Of a stretch of DNA of 43,740 nt, positions 27,488-35,344 are shown piece after piece. A program made the translations under genes and the position numbers. Origin of the DNA: an uncultured Chlorobiaceae bacterium (GTDB lineage Bacteria > Bacteroidota > Chlorobiia > Chlorobiales > Chlorobiaceae); NCBI GenBank assembly GCA_903939765.1, contig CAJAIK010000039.1, forward strand, positions 1 through 43,740, given 5' to 3'. The stretch's first letter is position 1. Every line of letters begins with the position of its first letter. The notes beneath the pieces were generated by a model that saw only the letters and a list, made by a program, of their open reading frames with translations, searched no databases and was not told the origin of the DNA.

Positions 27488-27709
27488 TCAGGATAATCGA
27501 GCACTCTTCTGTTCATGCCTTTTCACTATCGGAAGAAGTGAACGCAATGCCTCATTTACAGAGTCGTGGTCAGGGAAATATTTGGCCACATCCGGATCAA
27601 TAACAACAACATTTGTTCCCTCGGAATATCTCGCTGTATACTTTCCCCTTACACCTTTGCTGAAATCATATTCCTCAAGCATATCGGGATCATCAGGCAT
27701 TACTTTCAT
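27488..27709 (-). CDS. BrnA/CopG-like antitoxin, toxin partner broken
   Basis: A protein of about 73 residues with the pattern EEYDFSKGVRGKYTARYSEG, NVVVIDPDVAKYFPD and SVNEALRSLLPIVKRH. This is a common antitoxin-type family in cyanobacteria and green sulfur bacteria, often paired with BrnT-like toxins. ATG 27709 has AGAGG upstream. The toxin gene that should precede it survives only as a 39-codon 3' fragment at 27693-27812, overlapping by a few codons, so this antitoxin is an orphan. Confidence 0.7.
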   Translation of the reverse strand: MKVMPDDPDMLEEYDFSKGVRGKYTARYSEGTNVVVIDPDVAKYFPDHDSVNEALRSLLPIVKRHEQKSARLS

Positions 27710-27812
27710 ACGGTAACCTCTCATTTTTTGTCGCCTTTCTGGCGCTGATTATTCGAATATCATCACCCCTTTCCGTATGCACAACTATCAACACACGAAC
27801 TATTGCAGCCAT
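27693..27812 (-). pseudogene. 3' remnant of a BrnT-like toxin gene
   Basis: A 39-codon frame (ATG 27812) reads AIVRVLIVVHTERGDDIRII, then SARKATKNERLPYE. This matches the end of BrnT-family ribonuclease toxins (VLxVVHTxRxxxIRIISARxAxxxERxxYE). The first half of the toxin is missing, and at its position is the 3' end of the Rpn-family gene, whose stop codon overlaps the remnant. It is too short to fold as BrnT. Confidence 0.65.
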
Positions 27813-28681
27813 GCCACCGGCACACCAGCAATCCCGGCAGCTTGTTCAGCACTCATCCCACTCTCAACCAACCTCTTGGCAACCTCAAGCTTGCCCTCTT
27901 CAATACCCTCAGCTTTTCCCTCAGCCTTGCCTTCAGCCTTGCCTTCAGCCTTACCCTCATCAAATGCCGTATCAATGACATTTTTCAAGTCACGATATAT
28001 CTTGAGGCTATCCTCATAAGCCGCAGCTTCAGCAGGAGAGTATTTTGCGATCTCTGCTATTTCAAAAACCTTGCCAAACACTTTTTCCTGCAATCGTTGT
28101 GGGCGATCAGTTAGTTCCGGCAGGTGGCGAAGCAGGTAGCACCATTTATCAAAATCAGTAACCAGTTCGTCAGCACTTTTGCGAAACTTTGGCAGTTCAA
28201 GGTAGATGAAGGTGAGTTTATTGTAGAAGACTTGGCCTGTTGAACGGTCCAGGAGCTTCACTTCATGATGAACAACATCACGCGACGCCTGATCCTCATC
28301 AAAGATGAAATCAAGAATTCCAACCATATAAACCGGTTTCAGGCAAAAATCCCATGTTCCTTTTTTAGCTTGCTGCTGAATGGGAAACGAGGCGTAAAAT
28401 ACCGAACGATCTTTGAAATAGTTCTGCTTTGCCCGCTGCATCTCTACAATGAACGTGTCACCATGCTTATTCGTGCAGTGCAGATCAAAAATAGCACGTC
28501 GATCATATTCGCTGCGACCGGTTTGTTCTGTGGGCAAAAATGACAGATCAGCAATAACGCCTGCATCATCAGGCAGCAGCGAGTTCAGAAAAGCGATCAA
28601 AAGATCTTTGTTCACCTCCGAGCCAAAAATCTTCTTGAAGCCAAAGTCGGTGAAGGGGTTGATGTAGCGCTCTGTAAGCAT
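27800..28681 (-). CDS. Rpn-family PD-(D/E)XK nuclease / putative transposase
   Basis: A 293-residue member of the Rpn (recombination-promoting nuclease, YhgA-like) family. The N-terminus NPFTDFGFKKIFGSEVNKDL is the family hallmark. The PD-(D/E)XK core reads RRAIFDLHCTNKHGDTFIVEMQ near residues 60-80, with Asp, Glu and Gln in place. Helices and a coiled segment follow, and then a repeated GKAEGKAEGKAEG stretch encoded by 12-bp tandem repeats. The C-terminal EVAKRLVESGMSAEQAAGIAG helix is typical. Such proteins nick DNA and promote RecA-independent recombination. Its 3' end has replaced the 5' half of a BrnT-like gene. Confidence 0.87.
   Translation of the reverse strand: MLTERYINPFTDFGFKKIFGSEVNKDLLIAFLNSLLPDDAGVIADLSFLPTEQTGRSEYDRRAIFDLHCTNKHGDTFIVEMQRAKQNYFKDRSVFYASFPIQQQAKKGTWDFCLKPVYMVGILDFIFDEDQASRDVVHHEVKLLDRSTGQVFYNKLTFIYLELPKFRKSADELVTDFDKWCYLLRHLPELTDRPQRLQEKVFGKVFEIAEIAKYSPAEAAAYEDSLKIYRDLKNVIDTAFDEGKAEGKAEGKAEGKAEGIEEGKLEVAKRLVESGMSAEQAAGIAGVPVAWLQ
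27911..27958 (-). repeat. 12-bp tandem repeat (four units) inside the Rpn-family gene
   Basis: Four consecutive 12-bp units (27911, 27923, 27935, 27947), the middle two identical, encode the repeated GKAE tetrapeptides. Because 12 is a multiple of 3, gain or loss of units keeps the frame and only changes the linker length. Confidence 0.85.
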
Positions 28682-28780
28682 GGTGTCGAAGTCTTGTTTT
28701 GCAGAAAAAATGCAAGGCAGTAATGACGCTTGTGCCTGCTGAATAATACGATTTTTCCGGGGATTGCTTGCGTGAGATTG

Positions 28781-28958
28781 TTAAGCCACACAGCTCCCAT
28801 CAACATCCCCTTTGACAATACCAATCAGATGCAACTCCTGATCCATAGCGAGCGTAACCGATAGCAAATTGTCCGGCCATTCGACGTGTGTTCTCGTCAT
28901 ACTCTCACTGCCCACGCTCTCGGGCACAAAGAGCCACTCATTTGCTGGTGCAATTTGA
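28781..28958 (-). pseudogene. 3' fragment of a paralogue of the giant secreted protein gene
   Basis: About 178 bp encode APANEWLFVPESVGSES through HLIGIVKGDVDGS and a stop. This is the same C-terminus as the intact giant gene (29823-35174), with several substitutions, so it is an older or paralogous copy. Everything upstream of the APANEW point is missing, and about 45 bp of unrelated sequence joins it to an ABC ATPase gene fragment. It has no start of its own. Confidence 0.8.
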
Positions 28959-29002
28959 GCCAGGAACGCGCCTTTTGAAGTTTTTAATGCTATTCCGCTC
29001 TT

Positions 29003-29246
29003 CCGGGTCGGGCAAGCTGGATAAAGACTTCGTTCATGCTCTCGGCTCCGTAGTGCTGGTTCATCGCTTCAGGCCGGTCGAGCGCGGCTGCACGGCCGTC
29101 TACCACGATGCAGAGGCGGTCGCAGTATTAGGCCTCATCCATGTAGTGGGTGGTGACAAAGATGGTGAGTCCGCGCCCGGAGGCTTCGTAAATCATGTCC
29201 CAGAAGCGGCGCCGGGTTACCGGATCGACACCGCCGGTTGGTTCGT
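29003..29246 (-). pseudogene. Duplicated 3' fragment of the ABC exporter ATPase gene
   Basis: These 244 bp align without gaps to 35364-35607, the end of the intact ATPase gene (about residues 161-241), in the same orientation. Roughly nine of ten bases are identical by eye. One change converts the GAA of DEAEYCDRL into TAA, so it could not be translated through. On its upstream side it is fused directly to a truncated PIN-toxin gene at about 29247. Confidence 0.85.
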
Positions 29247-29350
29247 TTCATGTCCACCACGAGCACATTTCCAAAGATGGCATCAAGCAAGGCGAGGCTA
29301 TCACAGGTAGCAAGAGCAATGAACGCGGAAGCATCTGCGACCAGAATCAT
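29247..29350 (-). pseudogene. Truncated DUF3368-like PIN toxin
   Basis: Only the first 33 or so codons remain. They read MILVADASAFIALATCDSLA, then LLDAIFGNVLVV, the characteristic start of DUF3368 PIN-domain toxins, including the first metal-site aspartate. At about 29247 the frame runs into the duplicated ATPase fragment and loses all similarity, although it stays open to 29135. The start overlaps the UPF0175 antitoxin stop by 4 bp, as in an intact module. Confidence 0.75.
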
Positions 29351-29598
29351 GGTTGAGAAAACCCATTGAGTTCTTCAAGTAACTCATCTCGCGAAATATC
29401 GATAACGGGCTGTCGATTAGTTTTGCAGATACTCATAAAGTCATAAATATTGCACCCGGCCAACTCCGCAGCTTTACCCAGCGTAACCCTCCTTTGCTGA
29501 TAGAGCCAAAGAGCATAAGAGATGCGAATTTCTTGCCGAATGTCGGGCACTGCCTGAAATGCGACAAAATCATTGGGTAAATCAATGGCTATTTGCAT
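29347..29598 (-). CDS. UPF0175-family antitoxin (orphaned)
   Basis: An 83-residue protein of the UPF0175 family, starting MQIAIDLPNDFVAF. It has the helix-turn-helix-like segment YQQRRVTLGKAAELAGCNIYDFM and the tail IDISRDELLEELNGF. The family serves as antitoxin for DUF3368 PIN toxins. The in-frame ATG further upstream (29694) is rejected because the added residues look non-coding. Its toxin is truncated, so it is probably an orphan repressor or in decay. Confidence 0.82.
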   Translation of the reverse strand: MQIAIDLPNDFVAFQAVPDIRQEIRISYALWLYQQRRVTLGKAAELAGCNIYDFMSICKTNRQPVIDISRDELLEELNGFSQP

Positions 29599-29822
29599 AA
29601 AAAAAAACTGTTTGTGATAAAGTTGACACAATAATGATAACAAACGCACGTTCACTTTGTACCGTTCCTTGAGCTGCTTTCGGAACATTTTCATTCCACC
29701 ATTGTAGCAACATCAGTGTCGATAATTTTTGTTTCTTACTGGCAAAAGCATACGTATTTCTCTGCTATAAAAGATTATATCAAAAACAGAGAGTTTGATA
29801 CCATGTGTTATTGCTGTTCAAT

Positions 29823-32800
29823 CTACGCCCCCCAACTGCCATCGACGTCACCCTTGACAATGCCGATCAGGTGCACCTCCTGATCCACTTCAAGCGTAAC
29901 CGGTAGCGGATTGTCCGGCCAAACGACGTGGGTTCTCGTCATGCTTTCGCTGCCTACGCTCTCGGGCACAAAGAGCCACTCATTTGCTGGCGCCGAAGGG
30001 AGACCAACCGCCATCTTCAGGATATTGAGGGCGTCAGCAGACCTGACCAGACCATCCTTGTTGACATCCGCCGCGAGGAACTGGTATGGCGATACAGCGC
30101 TTCCATCACTATTGGGGTTCATACCTACAGCCATTTTCAATGCAGCGAGAGCGTCTTGTGCACTGATGGCGTTGCTTTCAGTCGTGCCGGAAACTTTGCC
30201 ACTGATCAGGGCATAAGTGCCATCCGGCATGTTAAGATGCTCGTAAAGCCCGTCACTGCCGGTGTTCATGCTTTCCGACGCTATGCCAAAGGCAGGGACA
30301 GTATCGTTGCCCAACTCACCCGCCGTCAAAACAAGTTCAAAGTGCTGCGGATTGGTCGGTGCTGTGAGCGTCAGGGTTCCAAGCTTCACTGAGCCCGACG
30401 ACAAGGCGGTTAGGCCCATACCGCCAAGAATGAACTCTCCCGCTTTTTCGGTATTGCCCAGCAGGCTCCAACCGGAAGGCAAAGCTGCCGAATTCTCCCA
30501 GGTGGCAACTGATCCGGCGGGCAAGGCAAGTTCCAACTCGACACTGTTGATGTCACTCTGTGCCGAAGTCTCCCATATCTCTATAGTCCGGGTGCCATCT
30601 GCCGCGATCTGCATGTTCCTGAATTCGACGGGTTCTGTGCCCGTGGTGGCTGGGACTGAGATGAGCGTGCTGGTAACGTCTGCAATGGCGGCACCGGTTT
30701 TCCAGAAAGTCACTGAACCCGCAAGGTCATGAACGGAAAGGGCGGATGCCGTCGTAAAGTCGTAGGTATCTGTACCTGCGTAGCTGTTGCCTGCAAGATC
30801 AGCAATAGCTCCTGCTCCGATGCTCACCGTATACTCCGTATCGAAAGCCAAGTTGGCTGACGGATTGATTGTAAGAGTTGAACCATTGAAAATTACCTGT
30901 GCAGTATCCGTTACGTCAATCGTCATCACTGTCGTCCCTCCTTTCTGTAACAAAATACTCCCTGAACCTGCCTGCACCGGTTCAGTGAAGGTGAAAACAA
31001 TATCAGCTCCGATGGCGACATTGGTCGCGTATTCAACAGGCGACATAGCCTGCAGGCAAGGGGGAAAAATATCAAGCAGATCAGCCACTGCATGTACTCC
31101 GTCAGCAAACTGAAAGAATTCAGCGCCGGAAACAAGATCGCTGCCATCACGACCGGAGAGCGAGTCCGTTACCGTATAGGTTTGATTATCAAAATTATAG
31201 CTGATGGAATATTCAGCAAGATTGCCAATGAACACAATGGTATCGGCATCAGAGCCACCATCGAGCGTATCATTGCCTGCGCCACCCTGAAGCTTATCGT
31301 CACCATAGCCACCGGAAAGACTGTTGGCCATCGCATCGCCAATAAAGGTGTCGTTGCCGGAACCACCGATCAGATTTTCAATGTTGCGAATGGTGTCTTC
31401 AGCAACTCCGCCAACCGTAACTATGGCATCAACCGCACCGTTCAGCGTCACCATAAGCGGAACGGCCTTATCGGAATAGTCCGCAGTATCTGAGCCAGTA
31501 CCACCATCGAGCGTATCGACTCCCTCACCGCCCAGCAACCAGTCGTCACCTGCGCCACCTTCAAGGGAGTTGGCAACAGCATTCCCGATCAAAATATCAT
31601 TGAAGTTGCCGGCTATGACATTTTCGATGTCAATAAGAAGGTCGGTTCCAATGGCTGCGGCATCATTGCCATCAGTGGAATAGGCCGCTCCCTCAACAAG
31701 ATCAACCGTAATCCCGGCAAGAGCGCTGGTGTACTTTGCCGTATCGATACCCTCACCGCCAACATAGGTGTCGTCCCCTTCGCCTTCGCCGCCAATGAAA
31801 AGGTCATTGCCGAAGCCACCAAAGGCGAGATCATTGCCACCCATGGCTGCAAGGATATCATTGCCGCCATTGCCCCAAAGAATATCGTTACCGATGTTCC
31901 CATACAGGTGATCGTCATCTGGTGTACCCGACCGCACTTGATTTCCCGTGTTGTTGGTATAGAGATCGGAGATATCTTGCACATTTTGCAGGAGAGGTAT
32001 CACATTTTGACTGTTATCATATAGCCAATTCGCACCCCAGGTCACCCCCGAACCATCCGTTCTTAGCGCCGCAAATGCATCAGTCGATGATGAAACAGAT
32101 ACAACATCGACATCACCATTCAGCTCACTCGCCACAAGACTACTGTCGCCACCATGCGTGTTATCCCCCCATGTCACGACAGAGCCATCCGAACGCAACG
32201 CTGCAAAAGAATATGTTGTCGAAAACACATGAACTACATCGACATCACCATTCAGCTCACTCGCCACATAACTGCTGTCGCCACCATACGTATTGAGTCC
32301 CCATGTCACTACCGAGCCATCCGAACGCAACGCTGAAAAAGCACCGTTTGTTGAAAACAACTGCTCTATTCGAATGCTCCCGTTAAGCTTGTCAGCAACA
32401 ATGCGACTATCGCCACCATACCTATAGTCTCCCCATGTCACTACCGAGCCATCCGAACGCAACGCTGCGAAAGCATTCATCGTTGAAAACACCTGTAACA
32501 CATCCTCGTCTCCGTTCAACTTGCTCGCCACATTACTACTATCACCACCGTCACCGTTAACCCCCCAAGTCACTACTGATCCATCCTCTCGCAATGCCGC
32601 AAATGCAAACTGCGTTGAAAAAACCTGTTCCACTCGGACACTCCCGTCAAGCTTGTCTGCCACACTGCTGCTATTGCCACCACAGCTATTCCCCCCCCAT
32701 GTCACTACTGATCCATCCTCTCTCAACGCTGCAAAAGCACTCCCTGTCGAAAACACCTGTAACACATCCTCATCTCCGTTTAACTTGCTCGCCACATTAC

Positions 32801-35174
32801 TACTATCGCCGCCTTGCGTATTATCCCCCCATGTCACGACAGAGCCATCCTCTCGCAATGCCGCGAATGCAAACTGCGTTGAAAAAACCTGTTCCACTCG
32901 GACACTCCCGTCAAGCTTGTCTGCCACAAGACTACTGTCGCCACCTTGCGGATTGGCCCCCCACGACACAACTGAGCCATCCGATCGCAATGCTGCAAAT
33001 GCCCAACGGGCTGAAAAAACCTCTAATGCAGCAAAATTGCCTTCAATTCTCTCATAATCGCCATTGGTACACCATGAAAACACAGAGCCATCAAAAAGAA
33101 TCACTGCGAAATTATCGCCATTTTGCCACTCGCCCATCGTGTGCTCTGGAAATAACTTTGTACAAGAGCTCACCCTGTTGGCAGAAATCGTACTACCTCC
33201 GATCACTCCACCACCATCAATCAAATGCGCCGCATCACGAACATCATCATGAGCAAAACGATACTGTTCCACCCCGCTCACCAGATCAGTTCCGCCTCGC
33301 CCTGCAACCGTATCCCTTATGGTAAAACTTGTCTGATCGGCATTTTGAGTAATAGTGTACTCGGCATAAGTCCCGGTAAAAATCACGGTATCAAAGCCAC
33401 TACCGCCATCAATGGTGTCGTTGCCCCTTTTGCCTTGAAGCACATCATCGCCCCCTCCTCCAAGCAGGTGGTTATCCAGATCGTTGCCATACAGATACTC
33501 ATTTCGATAACTGCCATTGACGACTGTACAGGCATCACCCGCATTCAATGTTTTATCTTCAAATGTAAAGGATTCAACATGGGTCAACTGGTCAATGCCG
33601 TCCCGCCCCGTCACGGTAAACACCAGACTATTCTTGTCCAGACTGATCGAGTATTCCGCAAAATTTCCGCTGAACACAGCCGTATCATTACCGCTGCCGC
33701 CATCAATGGAATCGTTGCCGCTTCCACCATTGATGGTATCATTACCTTCACCAGCATAGATGGAGTCATTGCCAGCATATCCATAAATATAATTATCGTG
33801 ATTATTGGAAGTTAGTTCATGGATACCGGGAGAAAGTTGGTCATCCTTGTAGGTGCCATAGATATTTTGACCGTTTTCATTAGCTCTTACTCTCATCAAC
33901 TCTATAATTCCACCCATGTAATGGAGGGCAAGCTGATCAGAAGAACTTACATCTGGGTTAGTAAGCTCAATATCTAATCCAATATGATCTGGAGATGGTT
34001 CATGAGAAACCATTGAGCCTTTGACCAAGTAATTACTAAAATTCAAATTAGGGCCTGAACCGAAAGGCAAATAATGTTCATATGTGGCCATAACCGTATT
34101 GTAATAATCTGTCATGACATGATAGGTATTCGATTGTGTAATATTTTTAGCACCACCAGGATCAAAAGTTACACCATCTAAATTGAACAATTTCGATACA
34201 ACTTGAGCAAGAGAACCTCCAAGTGAGTGCCCTGTCACTAAAATAGTGGTATCTAGTTTATCCTTATATTGCTTCAGAATTTCAAGTGTAAAGTCTGAAG
34301 CATTCATAAATTGCTCATTCCAGTCCTGTGCCGGATTGCCAATTGCTATATCAGCATTTAGGTCTTTAAAGTCATTGGTCCCACGAAAGGCAATAACTAC
34401 CACATTATCTTTCGTGAATGCTGTGGCGGCAAAACCAGTTTCTTTATTTTCATTTGTAGGATTGACTGGGGAAATTCCCATTTCATCTGCGGTTATATAC
34501 TCCCCATTTTGATTCTTAAGCAGTATTTGCCATCCATCTTTGTACAATTCATCCCATGTATTCACAGCGAGTGTCTTTCTCGCAGGATCTTTATTTTCAT
34601 CAGGATTTTCAGGAATATCGTAATAGGCAACAAGTGACATTTTTGCCAGAATATAATCGTCAACCGAACCGAGAGTATGATCGTATTGCTGCAAAGCAGG
34701 ATCCACAACCGGCACCACTGATTCAATTGTACCAGTTGACACCTCAAGCACCCAGTCCCCACCAACTGCCGTTCCCCCCGTCACATCATCCGATGCTGCA
34801 ACATCGGCTCCTGTCAGTTGCGCCACTGTCGCAATAAATTGCTGCCCCGTAGCACCAGCGCCCACATTGCAACCGTAAAGCAACAGATCGCCGTTGTTGG
34901 TCAAAGCGTGACCAATATTTTCGAGCTGAGATTGACAGGAAAAAAGATTGCTTTCGGTGAGGTGCGTGCTGCCAATAATTATTGCACCCGGGGAACCATG
35001 CGAAATGATCTGTATCGAGCTGTAGTCGTATTTGCCCGCAAGCGACTCTTCAATTTGCAGCAGCCCGTCATGAGTTGTATCAAGAACCTTGTACTCCGTT
35101 CCTGCTTCAAATTGCGAGACCAACAGGTCAAGATCGTTGACCCTGCTGTCGATGAACACTACTGTTTTTGCCAT
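29823..35174 (-). CDS. Giant secreted protein: DUF4347, class 3 lipase, RTX, RCC1-like repeats, dockerin-like tail
   Basis: A 1,783-residue protein. ATG 35174 is preferred because DUF4347 proteins start with VVFIDSRVxD as here (an in-frame ATG at 35231 exists). Order: DUF4347 (about 1-165, with IISHGSPG and LLLYGCNVG); alpha/beta lipase class 3 (about 190-460, VVIAFRGTNDF and the nucleophile elbow TGHSLGGSL near 317); RTX calcium repeats of the GGxGxD type in blocks near 465-590; nine RCC1-like repeats (about 685-1050, FAALRSDGSVVTWG); more RTX blocks (about 1085-1310); a Big_5-like domain (about 1375-1478); a cohesin-like beta domain (about 1480-1630); and a dockerin-like pair (SAQDALAALKMAVG, DVNKDGLVRSADALNILKMAVG). 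RTX repeats imply type I secretion and calcium-dependent folding. No type I exporter genes are adjacent. It may act in cell-surface interaction or lipid attack. Confidence 0.88.
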   Translation of the reverse strand: MAKTVVFIDSRVNDLDLLVSQFEAGTEYKVLDTTHDGLLQIEESLAGKYDYSSIQIISHGSPGAIIIGSTHLTESNLFSCQSQLENIGHALTNNGDLLLYGCNVGAGATGQQFIATVAQLTGADVAASDDVTGGTAVGGDWVLEVSTGTIESVVPVVDPALQQYDHTLGSVDDYILAKMSLVAYYDIPENPDENKDPARKTLAVNTWDELYKDGWQILLKNQNGEYITADEMGISPVNPTNENKETGFAATAFTKDNVVVIAFRGTNDFKDLNADIAIGNPAQDWNEQFMNASDFTLEILKQYKDKLDTTILVTGHSLGGSLAQVVSKLFNLDGVTFDPGGAKNITQSNTYHVMTDYYNTVMATYEHYLPFGSGPNLNFSNYLVKGSMVSHEPSPDHIGLDIELTNPDVSSSDQLALHYMGGIIELMRVRANENGQNIYGTYKDDQLSPGIHELTSNNHDNYIYGYAGNDSIYAGEGNDTINGGSGNDSIDGGSGNDTAVFSGNFAEYSISLDKNSLVFTVTGRDGIDQLTHVESFTFEDKTLNAGDACTVVNGSYRNEYLYGNDLDNHLLGGGGDDVLQGKRGNDTIDGGSGFDTVIFTGTYAEYTITQNADQTSFTIRDTVAGRGGTDLVSGVEQYRFAHDDVRDAAHLIDGGGVIGGSTISANRVSSCTKLFPEHTMGEWQNGDNFAVILFDGSVFSWCTNGDYERIEGNFAALEVFSARWAFAALRSDGSVVSWGANPQGGDSSLVADKLDGSVRVEQVFSTQFAFAALREDGSVVTWGDNTQGGDSSNVASKLNGDEDVLQVFSTGSAFAALREDGSVVTWGGNSCGGNSSSVADKLDGSVRVEQVFSTQFAFAALREDGSVVTWGVNGDGGDSSNVASKLNGDEDVLQVFSTMNAFAALRSDGSVVTWGDYRYGGDSRIVADKLNGSIRIEQLFSTNGAFSALRSDGSVVTWGLNTYGGDSSYVASELNGDVDVVHVFSTTYSFAALRSDGSVVTWGDNTHGGDSSLVASELNGDVDVVSVSSSTDAFAALRTDGSGVTWGANWLYDNSQNVIPLLQNVQDISDLYTNNTGNQVRSGTPDDDHLYGNIGNDILWGNGGNDILAAMGGNDLAFGGFGNDLFIGGEGEGDDTYVGGEGIDTAKYTSALAGITVDLVEGAAYSTDGNDAAAIGTDLLIDIENVIAGNFNDILIGNAVANSLEGGAGDDWLLGGEGVDTLDGGTGSDTADYSDKAVPLMVTLNGAVDAIVTVGGVAEDTIRNIENLIGGSGNDTFIGDAMANSLSGGYGDDKLQGGAGNDTLDGGSDADTIVFIGNLAEYSISYNFDNQTYTVTDSLSGRDGSDLVSGAEFFQFADGVHAVADLLDIFPPCLQAMSPVEYATNVAIGADIVFTFTEPVQAGSGSILLQKGGTTVMTIDVTDTAQVIFNGSTLTINPSANLAFDTEYTVSIGAGAIADLAGNSYAGTDTYDFTTASALSVHDLAGSVTFWKTGAAIADVTSTLISVPATTGTEPVEFRNMQIAADGTRTIEIWETSAQSDINSVELELALPAGSVATWENSAALPSGWSLLGNTEKAGEFILGGMGLTALSSGSVKLGTLTLTAPTNPQHFELVLTAGELGNDTVPAFGIASESMNTGSDGLYEHLNMPDGTYALISGKVSGTTESNAISAQDALAALKMAVGMNPNSDGSAVSPYQFLAADVNKDGLVRSADALNILKMAVGLPSAPANEWLFVPESVGSESMTRTHVVWPDNPLPVTLEVDQEVHLIGIVKGDVDGSWGA
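32030..33110 (-). repeat. Tandem 132-bp repeats encoding RCC1-like units
   Basis: Nine copies of a 44-residue unit around [FA]ALR[SE]DGSVVTWG are encoded in tandem, the outermost ones being the most diverged. Two subtypes alternate in the middle (VADKLDGSVRVEQVFST and VASKLNGDEDVLQVFST). This produces a 264-bp higher-order repeat: the DNA from 32518 recurs nearly unchanged at 32782 for about 140 bp. Boundaries are approximate. Confidence 0.85.
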
Positions 35175-35344
35175 GATACAGAACGGTTGAACTGTTGATG
35201 CCGGAAAGCCCTGCGAACAGATGAAATACAATGCTGAGGCTTCAGCAAAATGACTATGTTAAACGTAGTGAAATTATTGTGAAAGACGGGGTGATAAATG
35301 CAAAAAATCAATGCATTACGGGAGGGCAGCAGCGAGGGTTGCCG

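Noticed and set aside
32030-33110. Regularly spaced repeats that could suggest a CRISPR array
   Set aside because: The period is 132 bp, repeats lie in frame in a coding gene, the intervals are also similar to each other, and there are no cas genes.
32594-33325. Long plus-strand open frames opposite the giant gene
   Set aside because: They are mirror frames of the tandem repeats, rich in His, Pro and Ser, and vanish outside the repeats.
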